This document shows, in pieces, positions 38,536 to 46,489 of a DNA stretch of 64,000 bases. Origin of the DNA: Paraoerskovia sediminicola (lineage in GTDB: Bacteria; Actinomycetota; Actinomycetes; Actinomycetales; Cellulomonadaceae); assembly GCF_030296575.1 (NCBI RefSeq), contig NZ_AP027729.1:1612001-1676000 (forward strand), given 5' to 3'. The stretch's first letter is position 1. Each line of letters opens with the position of its first letter. A model generated the notes under the pieces. The model saw only the letters and a program-made list of their open reading frames with translations, searched no databases and was not told where the DNA came from. The position numbers and the translations under genes are program-made.

Positions 38536-40206
38536 ATGGCACACCACGGATGGGTCCCGGTCGTCGGGGCCGACGCCTTCACACCGCAAGCGCTCGTCTC
38601 GCCGTTCGGCCGGCTGTTCTCGGCGCACGCCCACGAGTACTCGAGCTATTGCCTCTCCATGCTCGCCGGGGCGCTCGGGCCCATGCAGGAGGCCGAGCCC
38701 GCCCCGGCGCAACCGACGGCGCAGACGAACCCGGCAGGGTTCACGTTCCTCGGGCAGTTCGTCGACCACGACCTCACCGAGTTCCGCGTCGTGGCCGAGG
38801 ACTTCGCGATCGCGCACGAGAACCCCACGATCTCCCGCCGGCAGCGGGTCCTGGAGGACACCCCGCTCGCCGCTGACGGGCTGCGATCGATGACGACGAC
38901 GAACGGCCGGACCGGGCGTCTCGACCTCGACTCGGTCTACGGCCTGCTCGGCACGCCGCAGGCCGACCTGTTCGACGAGCACGGCATGTTCCGCCTCGTC
39001 GATACGCCCGACGGCCCGGACCTCGAGCGTGGCAAGCAGCACGCCAACGGCCGCCTCATCGCCGACCCGCGCAACGACGAGAACAAGCTCGTCGTCCAGG
39101 TGCACATGCTCTTCGAACGGCTGCACAACCTCCTGCACCAGGCGCACGCGTCCGAACCGCCCGAGCAGGCGGGCCCCACGGGACCGCTGTTCCGGCAGAC
39201 GAAGGACGCCGTCGTCGCCGCCTACCAGCGCATCGTGATCCACGACTACCTGCCGCGGATCGTCCAGGCGGAGCACATCGACGCCGTCCTCGCGGCGCTC
39301 GCCGACCGGACCACCTGCTACCAGCGCATGAACGCGCGGTGCCGGGCGGCCCTGACGGGCCTCGGCATGCCGGACGATGTCGTGGACGCCACCGTCGCGA
39401 TGCCCGTGGAGTTCTCCCACGCGGTGTTCCGGCTGGGGCACTCCCAGCTGCGGGACGGCTATCTGCTGCGCAGCGGTGCGGGCGCCCGGCTCTTCGCGAC
39501 CAGCGACGACCCGCACGACCTGCGCGGGAACTCGAGTCTCACGGGCGGCGACGGGTTCGACTTCCATGTCGACTGGAAGCACTTCTTCCGGATCACGGGC
39601 ACCGTGCCGCAGCACGGCCGACGCATCGACGGGATGCTGCCGCGGTCGGTGTTCCGGCTCCCGCCGCCGTCGATCGGCGAGCCGCCGGTGTCGCTCGCCG
39701 AGCGCAACCTGCGTCGGGGCGTGGACTTCGGGCTGCCCACCGGTCAGGAGGCCGCCGCCGAGCTCGCGACCGTGTACGGGTACGTGCCGCAGGTCGGCAG
39801 CGACGTGCTGTTCCCCGCCGACGTGTTCGGCTCCCGTCCGGAGGTGCTCGACCTCGCCGCGCACCTGCAGTGGCAGACGCCGCTCTGGTACTACGTCCTC
39901 AAGGAGGCGGAGGCGTTCGGCGGCGGCCCGCAGCTCGGGGCCGTCGGCGGGCTGATCGTGGCCGAGACGATCCTCGGCTCGATCGTCGAGAGTCGTCTCC
40001 AGGCTGCTGCTGCGGCGCCCGGGCCGGGCGGGTTCGACCGGGAGGCGGAGACGGTCGCCGTCGTCGCCGAGATCCAGGCCGAGCGGGTCGCGCTCGCGCC
40101 CGACGGTACGGACAAGTCCAGCGGGCCGCTGCGCTTTACCGCCCCTGCGATGACGTCCGTCGACGAGATCCGGACCATGAGCCAGCTGGCCCGGTTCGTC
40201 GGGTGA
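38536..40206 (+). CDS. animal-type heme peroxidase
   Basis: This 556-residue protein belongs to the bacterial peroxidase-cyclooxygenase (An_peroxidase) superfamily. TFLGQFVDHDLTEF supplies the distal histidine region, LIADPRNDENKLVVQVHMLFER the catalytic arginine region and MPVEFSHAVFRLGHSQLRDGY the proximal haem histidine. There is no signal peptide; the ATG at 38536 (AGGAG seven bases upstream) gives MAHHGWVPVVG. The reaction is oxidation of halides or organic donors by H2O2. It lies alone between the two DUF6318/PKD units, followed by a macrodomain gene. Confidence 0.85.
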   Translation: MAHHGWVPVVGADAFTPQALVSPFGRLFSAHAHEYSSYCLSMLAGALGPMQEAEPAPAQPTAQTNPAGFTFLGQFVDHDLTEFRVVAEDFAIAHENPTISRRQRVLEDTPLAADGLRSMTTTNGRTGRLDLDSVYGLLGTPQADLFDEHGMFRLVDTPDGPDLERGKQHANGRLIADPRNDENKLVVQVHMLFERLHNLLHQAHASEPPEQAGPTGPLFRQTKDAVVAAYQRIVIHDYLPRIVQAEHIDAVLAALADRTTCYQRMNARCRAALTGLGMPDDVVDATVAMPVEFSHAVFRLGHSQLRDGYLLRSGAGARLFATSDDPHDLRGNSSLTGGDGFDFHVDWKHFFRITGTVPQHGRRIDGMLPRSVFRLPPPSIGEPPVSLAERNLRRGVDFGLPTGQEAAAELATVYGYVPQVGSDVLFPADVFGSRPEVLDLAAHLQWQTPLWYYVLKEAEAFGGGPQLGAVGGLIVAETILGSIVESRLQAAAAAPGPGGFDREAETVAVVAEIQAERVALAPDGTDKSSGPLRFTAPAMTSVDEIRTMSQLARFVG

Positions 40207-40310
40207 CGCGTCCGGCTGGAGCGTGCGGCTGGTCGCCGTCCGGCGCCCGGGTGTCGGACGGCGACCGGTGCCCCGGGTGCCTGGCGGCGCGCTGTGGCTA
40301 CGGTCGGGGG

Positions 40311-40847
40311 ATGGGTGGAACTCGTATCACTGCCGAGCGCGGCGACCTCACGACCGTCGCGGTCGACGCGATCGTCAACGCCGCCAACTCGAGCCTGCTC
40401 GGTGGGGGAGGGGTGGACGGCTCGATCCAACGTGCCGCCGGTCCGCGCCTGCTCGCCGCCTGCCGTTCCTTGCGTGCCTCGACCCTCCCGGACGGGCTCC
40501 CGGTGGGAGACGCCGTCGCGACCCCGGCCTTCGACCTCCCGGCGCGCTGGGTGGTGCACACCGTCGGGCCGAACCGGCACGCGGGCGAAACCGACCCAGC
40601 GCTGCTCGCCTCGTGCTTCACGCGGTCGCTGGACGTCGCTGTGGAGGTGGGGGCGCGGTCCGTCGCCTTCCCGGCGGTCAGCGCCGGCGTGTACGGGTGG
40701 GCGGCGGACGACGTGGCGCGGGTCGCGGTGGAGGCCGTCCGCGGGTGGGTGGTCGGGCGTCTGGGGGAAGTCGACGAGGTGCGGTTCGTGCTGTTCTCGG
40801 AGCGGCTGGAGGACGCTTTCGACGCTGCGCTGCGGCAGGGGTGCTGA
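40311..40847 (+). CDS. macrodomain protein (ADP-ribose-1''-phosphate/O-acetyl-ADP-ribose hydrolase type)
   Basis: This 178-residue single-domain protein matches the MacroD/YmdB branch: AERGDLTTVAVDAIVNAANSSLLGGGGVDGSI (core VDAIVNAANSSLLGGGGVDG) with the ADP-ribose loop, and VAFPAVSAGVYGWAADDVA with the second phosphate loop. Such enzymes remove ADP-ribose or acetyl from modified molecules. It starts 104 bases after the peroxidase on the same strand. It converges with the second PKD gene, with 22 bases between their ends. Confidence 0.93.
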   Translation: MGGTRITAERGDLTTVAVDAIVNAANSSLLGGGGVDGSIQRAAGPRLLAACRSLRASTLPDGLPVGDAVATPAFDLPARWVVHTVGPNRHAGETDPALLASCFTRSLDVAVEVGARSVAFPAVSAGVYGWAADDVARVAVEAVRGWVVGRLGEVDEVRFVLFSERLEDAFDAALRQGC

Positions 40848-40869
40848 CGCATTTGCTGCTCCGTGCTGG

Positions 40870-41727
40870 TCAGTCGAGGGTGGACTCGACGAGGCGCGAC
40901 TGGGCTTGGAGGACGTCGATCGGCGGGGCTGTGGTCGTGGTCTCCGCGGTGCCGGTGATGTCGCTCCACGTGGGGGTCCCGACGATGCGGAACTGCCCCG
41001 TCCAGGTCGTGGAGAGGCTGATGGTCCGCCGGCCGACGTCCGAGTAGGAGTGCGTGACCGTCTGGTCCGGGTACGGCGCTCCCGGGTCGGTCGTGACGAC
41101 GGGTGTGGAGCCGTCGCCGAAGTCGAACGTGAACTCGGACGACTCCGCACGCACCTCGACGGGGACGCCGAGCAGGGTGATGTCGAAGGTCTGCGCTGTC
41201 GCGTCGGCGGGTTCGGTGTAGGCGATCGTGTCGAAGTGCACGAGGGTCCATCCCGAGGGCGGCTGGACCGTCATCGCGGGCGGGGTGATCGGAAGAGTCT
41301 GGAACTCGCGTTCCATCTCGGGGGCGAGGTCGGCGGCGGTCAGGCAGGTGCCGGCCTCGACGAGGGTCCATGGCGACCACGGGTCGTCGGCCGAGTCGCG
41401 GGTGCGTGTGTAGAGAGGTTCGAGGGTCTGCGCCTCGGTGGGGCAGTCGGCCTCGCCACCCTGGGTGGTGCGGGACGCAGCGCAGTCGTCGCCGAGGACA
41501 GCCGTCTCGTCGGTGGGTACGCAGATCCCGTCGGCCAGCCTGCGATAGTCGACGAGCTGCGCTGCAGATTCGGGCTTTGACCGTTCTGGCGCTGGGGCTT
41601 CGGCGACCAGGCGAAACTCATTTCCGTCGGCCACGCCGCCGAGGTCTAATGGGCCACCAGCGTCTTCCGACGCTGTCACTTGGACCATCACCACGAGGAC
41701 TGCGGCTGCGCTAGCGATCTTCAGCAT
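40870..41727 (-). CDS. secreted PKD-domain protein, copy 2
   Basis: This 285-residue paralogue of the protein at 36655-37563 is almost identical over the last 160 residues (MTVQPPSGWTLVHFDTIAYT; FTFDFGDGSTPVVTTDPGAP; TQSRLVESTLD-like end) and divergent in the N-terminal third. The N-terminus, MLKIASAAAVLVVMVQVTA, is a short signal. Its ATG overlaps the final codons of the DUF6318 fragment upstream, the same layout as copy 1. The strong conservation in the 3' 480 bases suggests recent duplication or gene conversion. Confidence 0.75.
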   Translation of the reverse strand: MLKIASAAAVLVVMVQVTASEDAGGPLDLGGVADGNEFRLVAEAPAPERSKPESAAQLVDYRRLADGICVPTDETAVLGDDCAASRTTQGGEADCPTEAQTLEPLYTRTRDSADDPWSPWTLVEAGTCLTAADLAPEMEREFQTLPITPPAMTVQPPSGWTLVHFDTIAYTEPADATAQTFDITLLGVPVEVRAESSEFTFDFGDGSTPVVTTDPGAPYPDQTVTHSYSDVGRRTISLSTTWTGQFRIVGTPTWSDITGTAETTTTAPPIDVLQAQSRLVESTLD

Positions 41728-41905
41728 TGCCGACCGCGATCACTCGCCAGGAGTCGCCATCGAAGGCCGTGTCGACCCCAATCTTGCTCGTCGAGCCGGC
41801 AGTTGAACGGACCAGGCGCCCGCTGCTGTCGTGCACCTCGGCCTGCGTCTGCCGGAGTTCGACGTCGACGGGGTAGCCGCCCACGAGAGAGTCCTTCTCG
41901 TGAGC
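41713..41905 (-). pseudogene. 5'-truncated DUF6318 gene
   Basis: On the minus strand an open frame reads HEKDSLVGGYPVDVELRQTQ ... DSWRVIAVGNAEDR and stops at 41713. It matches the last 60 residues of the DUF6318 lipoprotein at 37547-38259 (HEQDTLIGGYPVTARYVQ). The signal peptide, spacer and first part of the domain are missing: similarity ends near 41905, where a fragment of a different gene begins on the other strand. This is a broken gene at a rearrangement junction, not a sequencing slip. Confidence 0.7.
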
Positions 41906-41907
41906 CG

Positions 41908-42465
41908 CTCTTGAAGGACAACGTGGAGATGGAGATCGACACGGTCCGTGGAGCCAACGAGAACTGGATCTCGGGCAAGAATCTGATTGACGTCGTCACC
42001 ACCTTGGCGCTCGGTCTTGGGAAGACCATGACTGCGCCGAGGGAACGTGCGGCCGACGAAGAAGCGATCCGACGGGTGTCGGAGAGCTTCTTCGGAGCGC
42101 TGAGTCAGGAGTTCGCCGACCTACGGCTGATCGCGAACGGTGAACTCCGCCCCGTCGCTCTCCGGGGGAACAGCTTGCTGGCGTCGCCGACGATCATTCG
42201 CGCGCTCGCCGGTGCGTACTACGACGTCGCGGTGGACAGCGCGACCGGCTCTCCCGTGGTGAGTCCGTCCGGCGACCGACGAATGCGCAAGCTGTTCTCG
42301 GACCTTTCGCCGCGGATGGGACTTCCCGTCGACGACGGGTGGTTCGCGACCGGTCTCTTCGACGGGCGCACCAGCCAGGCTCCTGGCTCGCGAACGCAGG
42401 ACATCAAGGAACTGGCCGCGATTCTCAGGGAGCGCGCTCTGACAGCGGGCGCGCTGCAGATCTGA
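41908..42465 (+). pseudogene. C-terminal remnant of a DGQHR/DndB-like protein
   Basis: The open frame from the junction reads LLKDNVEMEIDTVRGANENWIS, then TTLALGLGKTMTAPRERAADEEAIRRV and a long helical tail. This resembles the C-terminal part of DGQHR-domain proteins, the family of DndB (DNA phosphorothioation) and related gene-island proteins, where a comparable D-x-V-E-M segment starts the last third. The N-terminal DGQHR motif is absent. A GTG at 41923 or ATG at 41929 could start translation but a functional product is doubtful. Family assignment is from memory of the pattern and is moderately uncertain. Confidence 0.45.
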
Positions 42466-42905
42466 GGATCTTTGGAAGACGCGAGACCTGCGTTCGCGGC
42501 GGAGCAAGTCAGAGCATGGGGCCTGACGCGCCGGTCACGCCCCACCCGGCCTACTCTTCGACGAGAGCCGTGCTGTCCGACGATCGTGCGGAAACTGGCG
42601 GGCTCGAGGGACCCCGGGGAGACTGCCGGCGTCGTGGCAATGCCCACGCGGCGTGCTGGGATCTCTTGCGCGGGGACGACGTGGTTCTTGGGCACAAGCT
42701 CGGGACTATGGGCTGGGGCGGGCGGTGGTGCTCGTCGGCAATTGGGTATCGGTATGCCAAGCGGGCCCGCAAAGTGCTCTCCACGGGGACGTCGCGGGCG
42801 CGGTCGTTGCTCGTGCTGGTGGCGCCTCGAGCGCTGATCGCGGAGGTCGGCCAGGAGGGGTATGGCGCAAATTCACCGGCGCGCCTCCTAGGAATCTGTG
42901 CGATC
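42466..42905. other. intergenic stretch containing a ChaB gene fragment
   Basis: No complete gene is visible. At about 42568-42640 the sequence TCCGACGATCGTGCGG and the following 60 bases closely match the middle of the ChaB gene at 44051-44118 (peptide SDDRAETGGLEGP versus SDDRAEVGGLDGP). This is a dead copy of that segment. The remainder shows no recognisable coding signal, and its GC content is slightly below the neighbours. Confidence 0.6.
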
Positions 42906-43427
42906 GTGGATGATGATCTCGCGGTGACAACTTCAGACATCATTGGCATTGTCACCGGGGCCGCGACGGTGGCCGCTGCCGTCTTCGCTGGTGTGCAGAT
43001 CGTCCATCTCCGCAGGGAACAGGCGCACGCACGCAGGCTCGAGACCGAGGGCGTGTCCGTCTCTTGGGAGTTTCTCGAGTCGCCGGCAGGACCTGGGCGG
43101 GACGGCACCGCAGTCTGGCTGGTTGGGTTCACGCTGCACAATCCCGGACGGCTCCCGATCGACAGTGTCGAGATTGTGCTACACCTGCCGTTCGAAGTCC
43201 GCCGAGTCCGCTTCGACGGTCGTCGCGAGGTAGCGACGGACCGCTTGTCGCTCGAGCATTCGGTCCTCCGTGGTGGCGCAACGCGCACGTGGGAGCGTCG
43301 ACTCGAAGCCACCTACGTCGACGGAGGCTGGCTGCGGTCGGTGCGGGGAGCTGTCACCTTCCTCGATGCCGATGGTGCGACCCAGTCCAACACCTGGCCT
43401 CGCTCGCGCGCGGTGACCCGCGCTTGA
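42906..43427 (+). CDS. hypothetical membrane-anchored protein
   Basis: This 173-residue protein starts at the GTG giving VDDDLAVTTSDIIGIVTG. I do not recognise it. One membrane segment (about residues 10-30, IIGIVTGAATVAAAVFAGVQ) is followed by a basic HLRREQAHARRLE helix. A cytoplasmic beta-rich domain follows, with VSWEFLESPAG, VWLVGFTLHNPGRLPIDSVEIVLHLPFEV (core FTLHNPGRLPIDSVEI) and WERRLEATYVDGG. The layout, a short anchor with one Ig-like soluble domain, is common for small orphan proteins in mobile or defence-linked regions. The frame stays open far upstream, so the start is uncertain. Confidence 0.5.
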   Translation: MDDDLAVTTSDIIGIVTGAATVAAAVFAGVQIVHLRREQAHARRLETEGVSVSWEFLESPAGPGRDGTAVWLVGFTLHNPGRLPIDSVEIVLHLPFEVRRVRFDGRREVATDRLSLEHSVLRGGATRTWERRLEATYVDGGWLRSVRGAVTFLDADGATQSNTWPRSRAVTRA

Positions 43428-43828
43428 GGGACGCCTGGCACGGTCGACAGATCGAAGGCAACGAGCAGCGGTGACACACCCGCGGGCGCTTGCGGACGAG
43501 GCGTCGAGGAGCGTTGCGCCGCCAACGGCGGAGACATCGTCCGCGGCAACGCCACGGTGATGACGACGCAATGGACGAGGGGCATGGGCTTGAGGGTTGT
43601 GCTGTTCGACGTGGGAGCGGTGAGCGTTCCGGCGGCGTCGCACCACGAGTCGATGCCGAGGCAGAACTAGCCGATACATTCCAACTGTTGCCGGTGTCGC
43701 GATACTCGTCACCACGCCAGTCGCCTCCACCGTGCCTACGCTCCGACGAGAGCCCGCGCCGCGCCGTCCGACAGCGACTCGGCCGGGCCCGGAGACGCCC
43801 GCCAGGTGGCCAGGGAAGGGATACGACC
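43428..43828. other. gap with no recognised gene
   Basis: A 401-base stretch between the orphan membrane gene and ChaB. Short open frames exist (for example 43559-43669, starting MTTQWTRGMGLRV) but none has a ribosome site together with recognisable protein features. It may be decayed coding DNA. Confidence 0.4.
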
Positions 43829-44250
43829 ATGCCGAAGACGAACCGCTCCGGCGACGCGAAGCAGAGCGAGATCCCGAGCACGCTTGAGCGCTCCGACGAG
43901 AAGGCGCAGCGCACCTACGCCCAGACGTACGACTCGGCGATGGAGCAGTACGGCGACGAGGCGCGCGCGAACCGCACGGCCTTCGCGGCGCTGAAGCGCA
44001 TGCACGAGAAGGTCGGCGACCACTGGGAGGAGAAGGACGAGCCGGGCCCGTCCGACGATCGTGCGGAAGTCGGCGGGCTCGATGGTCCGGGGAGTCTGCC
44101 GGCGGCGTCGATGCCAACGGGACCAAGGAGCACCTGCTCGAGGTCGCGCGGCGGTTGGACGTCGATGGCCGCTCGACGATGAACAAGGATGAGCTCGTAG
44201 ACGCGATCCAGCGCGCCAACGACCGCGCTTCGCGGCGCGCGCGGGAGTGA
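43829..44250 (+). CDS. ChaB-family protein (one frame break)
   Basis: The ATG at 43829 (GGAAGGG upstream) gives MPKTNRSGDAKQSEIPSTLERSDEKAQ, then TYAQTYDSAMEQYGDEARAN and AFAALKRMHEKVGDHWEEKD (core ALKRMHEKVGDHWE), the ChaB fold. After a break at the G run 44089-44092 the frame continues NGTKEHLLEVARRLDVDGRS and TMNKDELVDAIQRAN, a Rho-N/SAP-like helical tail that often follows ChaB in actinobacteria. One G restores 140 residues. ChaB proteins are linked to cation stress; exact role unknown. The ribosome site and intact tail suggest a working gene. Confidence 0.82.
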
Positions 44251-44328
44251 GCATTCCTCGGGCAATCGCAGCACAGCAGGCGCGCACCCGCCGCCCACAG
44301 GCAGTCTGATCTGGGGGAGGATCCACTG

Positions 44329-44772
44329 ATGGACCTCTCCGTGCTCACCCGCCCCTCTCCTCGGACGTCGCGGCCCCGGACGATCGCGCGCGTCGCCCTC
44401 GGCCTCGGGCTCGTCGGGGCCGGGATCACGCACCTGACCGTCGCACGGCAGGAGTTCCAGGCGCAGGTCCCGAGCTGGTTCCCGATCGATACCGACGTCA
44501 CCGTGCTCGGCTCGGGGGTCGTCGAGATCGCGCTCGGCGCCTCGCTGGTGGTGCTGCGGCGGTGGCAGGTCGCGGTCGGTCTGATCGCCGCCGCGTTCTT
44601 CGTCGTGATCTTCCCCGGCAACGTCGCCCAGTGGCTCGAGCAAAAGGACGGGTTCGGTCTCGACACCGACGCCAAGCGGCTCACTCGCCTGTTCTTCCAG
44701 CCCGTCCTTGTCGCGCTCGCGCTGTGGTCGACGGGGGCGTTCGCCGCGGTGCGGAAGGCCGTCCGCGACTGA
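44329..44772 (+). CDS. DoxX-like membrane protein
   Basis: This 147-residue protein has four hydrophobic segments in a DoxX-like order: ALGLGLVGAGITHLTVARQEFQAQVPSW (core GAGITHLTVARQEFQAQVP), then LGSGVVEIALGASLVVL, and further helices before FFVVIFPGNVAQWL. The conserved Glu in VVEIALG and the helical pair near the end fit the family. DoxX relatives act in thiol/quinone redox or are uncharacterised. GGAGG eight bases before the ATG supports this start. Confidence 0.8.
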   Translation: MDLSVLTRPSPRTSRPRTIARVALGLGLVGAGITHLTVARQEFQAQVPSWFPIDTDVTVLGSGVVEIALGASLVVLRRWQVAVGLIAAAFFVVIFPGNVAQWLEQKDGFGLDTDAKRLTRLFFQPVLVALALWSTGAFAAVRKAVRD

Positions 44773-44838
44773 CGCGACGGGCTCCGCCTTGGCCGACGCC
44801 GGCGCTGAGCAGAGCGACTCGGGTGGGATGATTCGCTC

Positions 44839-46108
44839 GTGCCGAACCACCGACCGCTGACCAGCCGCCCGACCTTCTGGATCGGTCTCGTCGGCCTGGT
44901 CGTCGTCACCGCGCTGGGCGCACTCGGCGGTCTCACCGCCGCGCTGTTCGTTGCCGGCCTCTACCTCGCGCTCTCCGCAGCGTGGGGATCATCACCGCCC
45001 GCACCTGGTGGGGGCGCATGGGCCGCGGCGCCTCGGGTGCGGTCGCCGGGGAGTGCTGGTCGCCACCGTCGTGGCGGTCGGCATCAGCGTCCCAGGGTCA
45101 GCGGTGTCGGACGACGCAGCCGCGGCCGAGGCCTCCGCCGCGCCCTCCGCTTCGCCCACGTCGAGCGGCGACCCGACACCCTCGGCGAGCGCGACGCCGT
45201 CCGCCACCCCCGACCCGGAACCCAGCGCGACCGAGACTCCTGAGGAAGAGCCGCCGTCCGACGACGCCGAGAAGGCGAGCCCGGGGACGGCGCTCGCGGC
45301 CATCGCGACCCTCGCCGTGAAGGGGCGCGCCCCGAAGACGGGCTACGACCGCGACGAGTTCGGCCCGGCCTGGGCGGACGTCGACCGCAACGGGTGCGAC
45401 ACCCGCAACGACATACTGACCCGCGACCTCACCGAGCGGACCTACAAGGCCGGGACGCACGACTGCGTCGTCCTGACCGGCGTGCTCGTCGACCCGTACG
45501 GGGGCGGGACCATCGCGTTCCAGCGCGGGCAGACGACGTCGACCGCCGTGCAGATCGACCACGTCGTCGCGCTGAGCGACGCCTGGCAGAAGGGCGCGCA
45601 GCAGCTGAGCGCCGACGAACGCCGAGAGCTCGCCAACGACCCGCTGAACCTGCTCGCGTCGGACGGCCCGCTCAACATGTCCAAGGGTGACGGCGACACG
45701 GCGACGTGGTTGCCGCCGAACAAGGCGTTCCGCTGCACGTACGTGGCGCGGCAGGTCGCGGTGAAGCAGAGCTATGACCTGTGGGTGACGACCGCCGAGC
45801 GTGACGCGATGACGCGCGTGCTGACGACATGCCCGGACGAGCCCCTACCCACCAGCGCGGACGCCGCGACGATCACCGACCCCCACGCGACCCGCGACGC
45901 ATCGGTCGAGGCCGAGGACGAGGCAGCGCCGGAACCGGCCGAGCCTGCCGGCGGGGGCGCGGCGACGTCGTCCGACGGCTCGGGAGGGTCTGTCTTTTAC
46001 CAGAACTGCGACGCGGTGAGGGCTGCCGGGGCCGACCCGATCCGGGTCGGCGACCCGGGCTACTCGACGAAGCTCGACCGGGACAAGGACGGCGTCGGCT
46101 GCGAGTAG
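44839..46108 (+). CDS. membrane-anchored HNH (DUF1524) nuclease with excalibur domain (two frame breaks)
   Basis: From the GTG at 44839 the protein begins with two or three membrane segments (FWIGLVGLVVVTALGALGGL) and a Ser/Thr/Pro/Glu spacer. The DUF1524/HNH-type nuclease domain follows: RNDILTRDL, VQIDHVVALSDAWQKGA (active-site DHVVAL) and NDPLNLLASDGPLNMSKGD. It ends in an excalibur calcium-binding motif, FYQNCDAVRAAGADPI ... DKDGVGCE. The frame moves 1 to 3 at the G run 44984-44987 and 3 to 2 at 45048-45051; one G at each gives 423 residues. It is a secreted or surface nuclease, a widespread actinobacterial architecture. Confidence 0.88.
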
Positions 46109-46489
46109 GTGCCGCCGGCGAGACCGCGTGAGATGACCGACCGTCACGATGCTGTCGGTAGCGCGCGGTAGTGCAGCACGAGAGCGGGTGAACTTGCTGT
46201 GATCCACGTCACTATGGTTCCGGGATCGTTGCAAATACGGCCCTCCCGCGCAGTCCTGCCTGTTGTGGTGCGGCGCGTGACTCGTTTAAGTTGTCCGAAA
46301 CACCTTGCCGTGAGGCAAGACCGCATGCCGCTCCGGTCGAGCGTCGCGCAGTGGGCCAGCTCGCAGGAGAACTGACACCGCAACGCGATCGACCTACGTC
46401 TGCCGCAACGCAGCGACACCTGTAGCACCACCCGGAGATCGATTTCCGGACCCGACCCCGCGTGCCCCGCGGAGACAAGGCCCACAGCA
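46109..46489. other. long upstream region of the surface-protein gene
   Basis: This 381-base non-coding stretch has lower GC at about 46200-46310 than its neighbours. It contains a GlxR-type palindrome (separate entry), a small hairpin, CTTGCC/GGCAAG, near 46303-46318, and a long leader before the ATG at 46490. I find no riboswitch I can name. Confidence 0.5.
46198..46213 (+). promoter_or_regulatory. CRP/GlxR-type binding site
   Basis: TGTGATCCACGTCACT fits the Crp/GlxR consensus TGTGA-N6-TCACA with one end mismatch. It lies 277 bases before the start of the LPXTG protein. In actinobacteria such sites respond to cyclic AMP through GlxR-like regulators. Functional status is unproven. Confidence 0.5.

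Noticed and set aside
36655-39864. One continuous minus-strand frame of more than 1000 codons
   Set aside because: Its first third is antisense to the peroxidase. Only the last part (38259 to 36655) is real, and that is better explained as two overlapping genes joined by a one-base loss.
43428-43828. Possible small genes in the gap
   Set aside because: Short frames only; none has both a start signal and recognisable sequence.
46109-46489. Riboswitch in the long leader of the LPXTG gene
   Set aside because: I compared it with the common actinobacterial classes from memory (for example c-di-AMP and cobalamin) and found no matching core; only a short hairpin remains.
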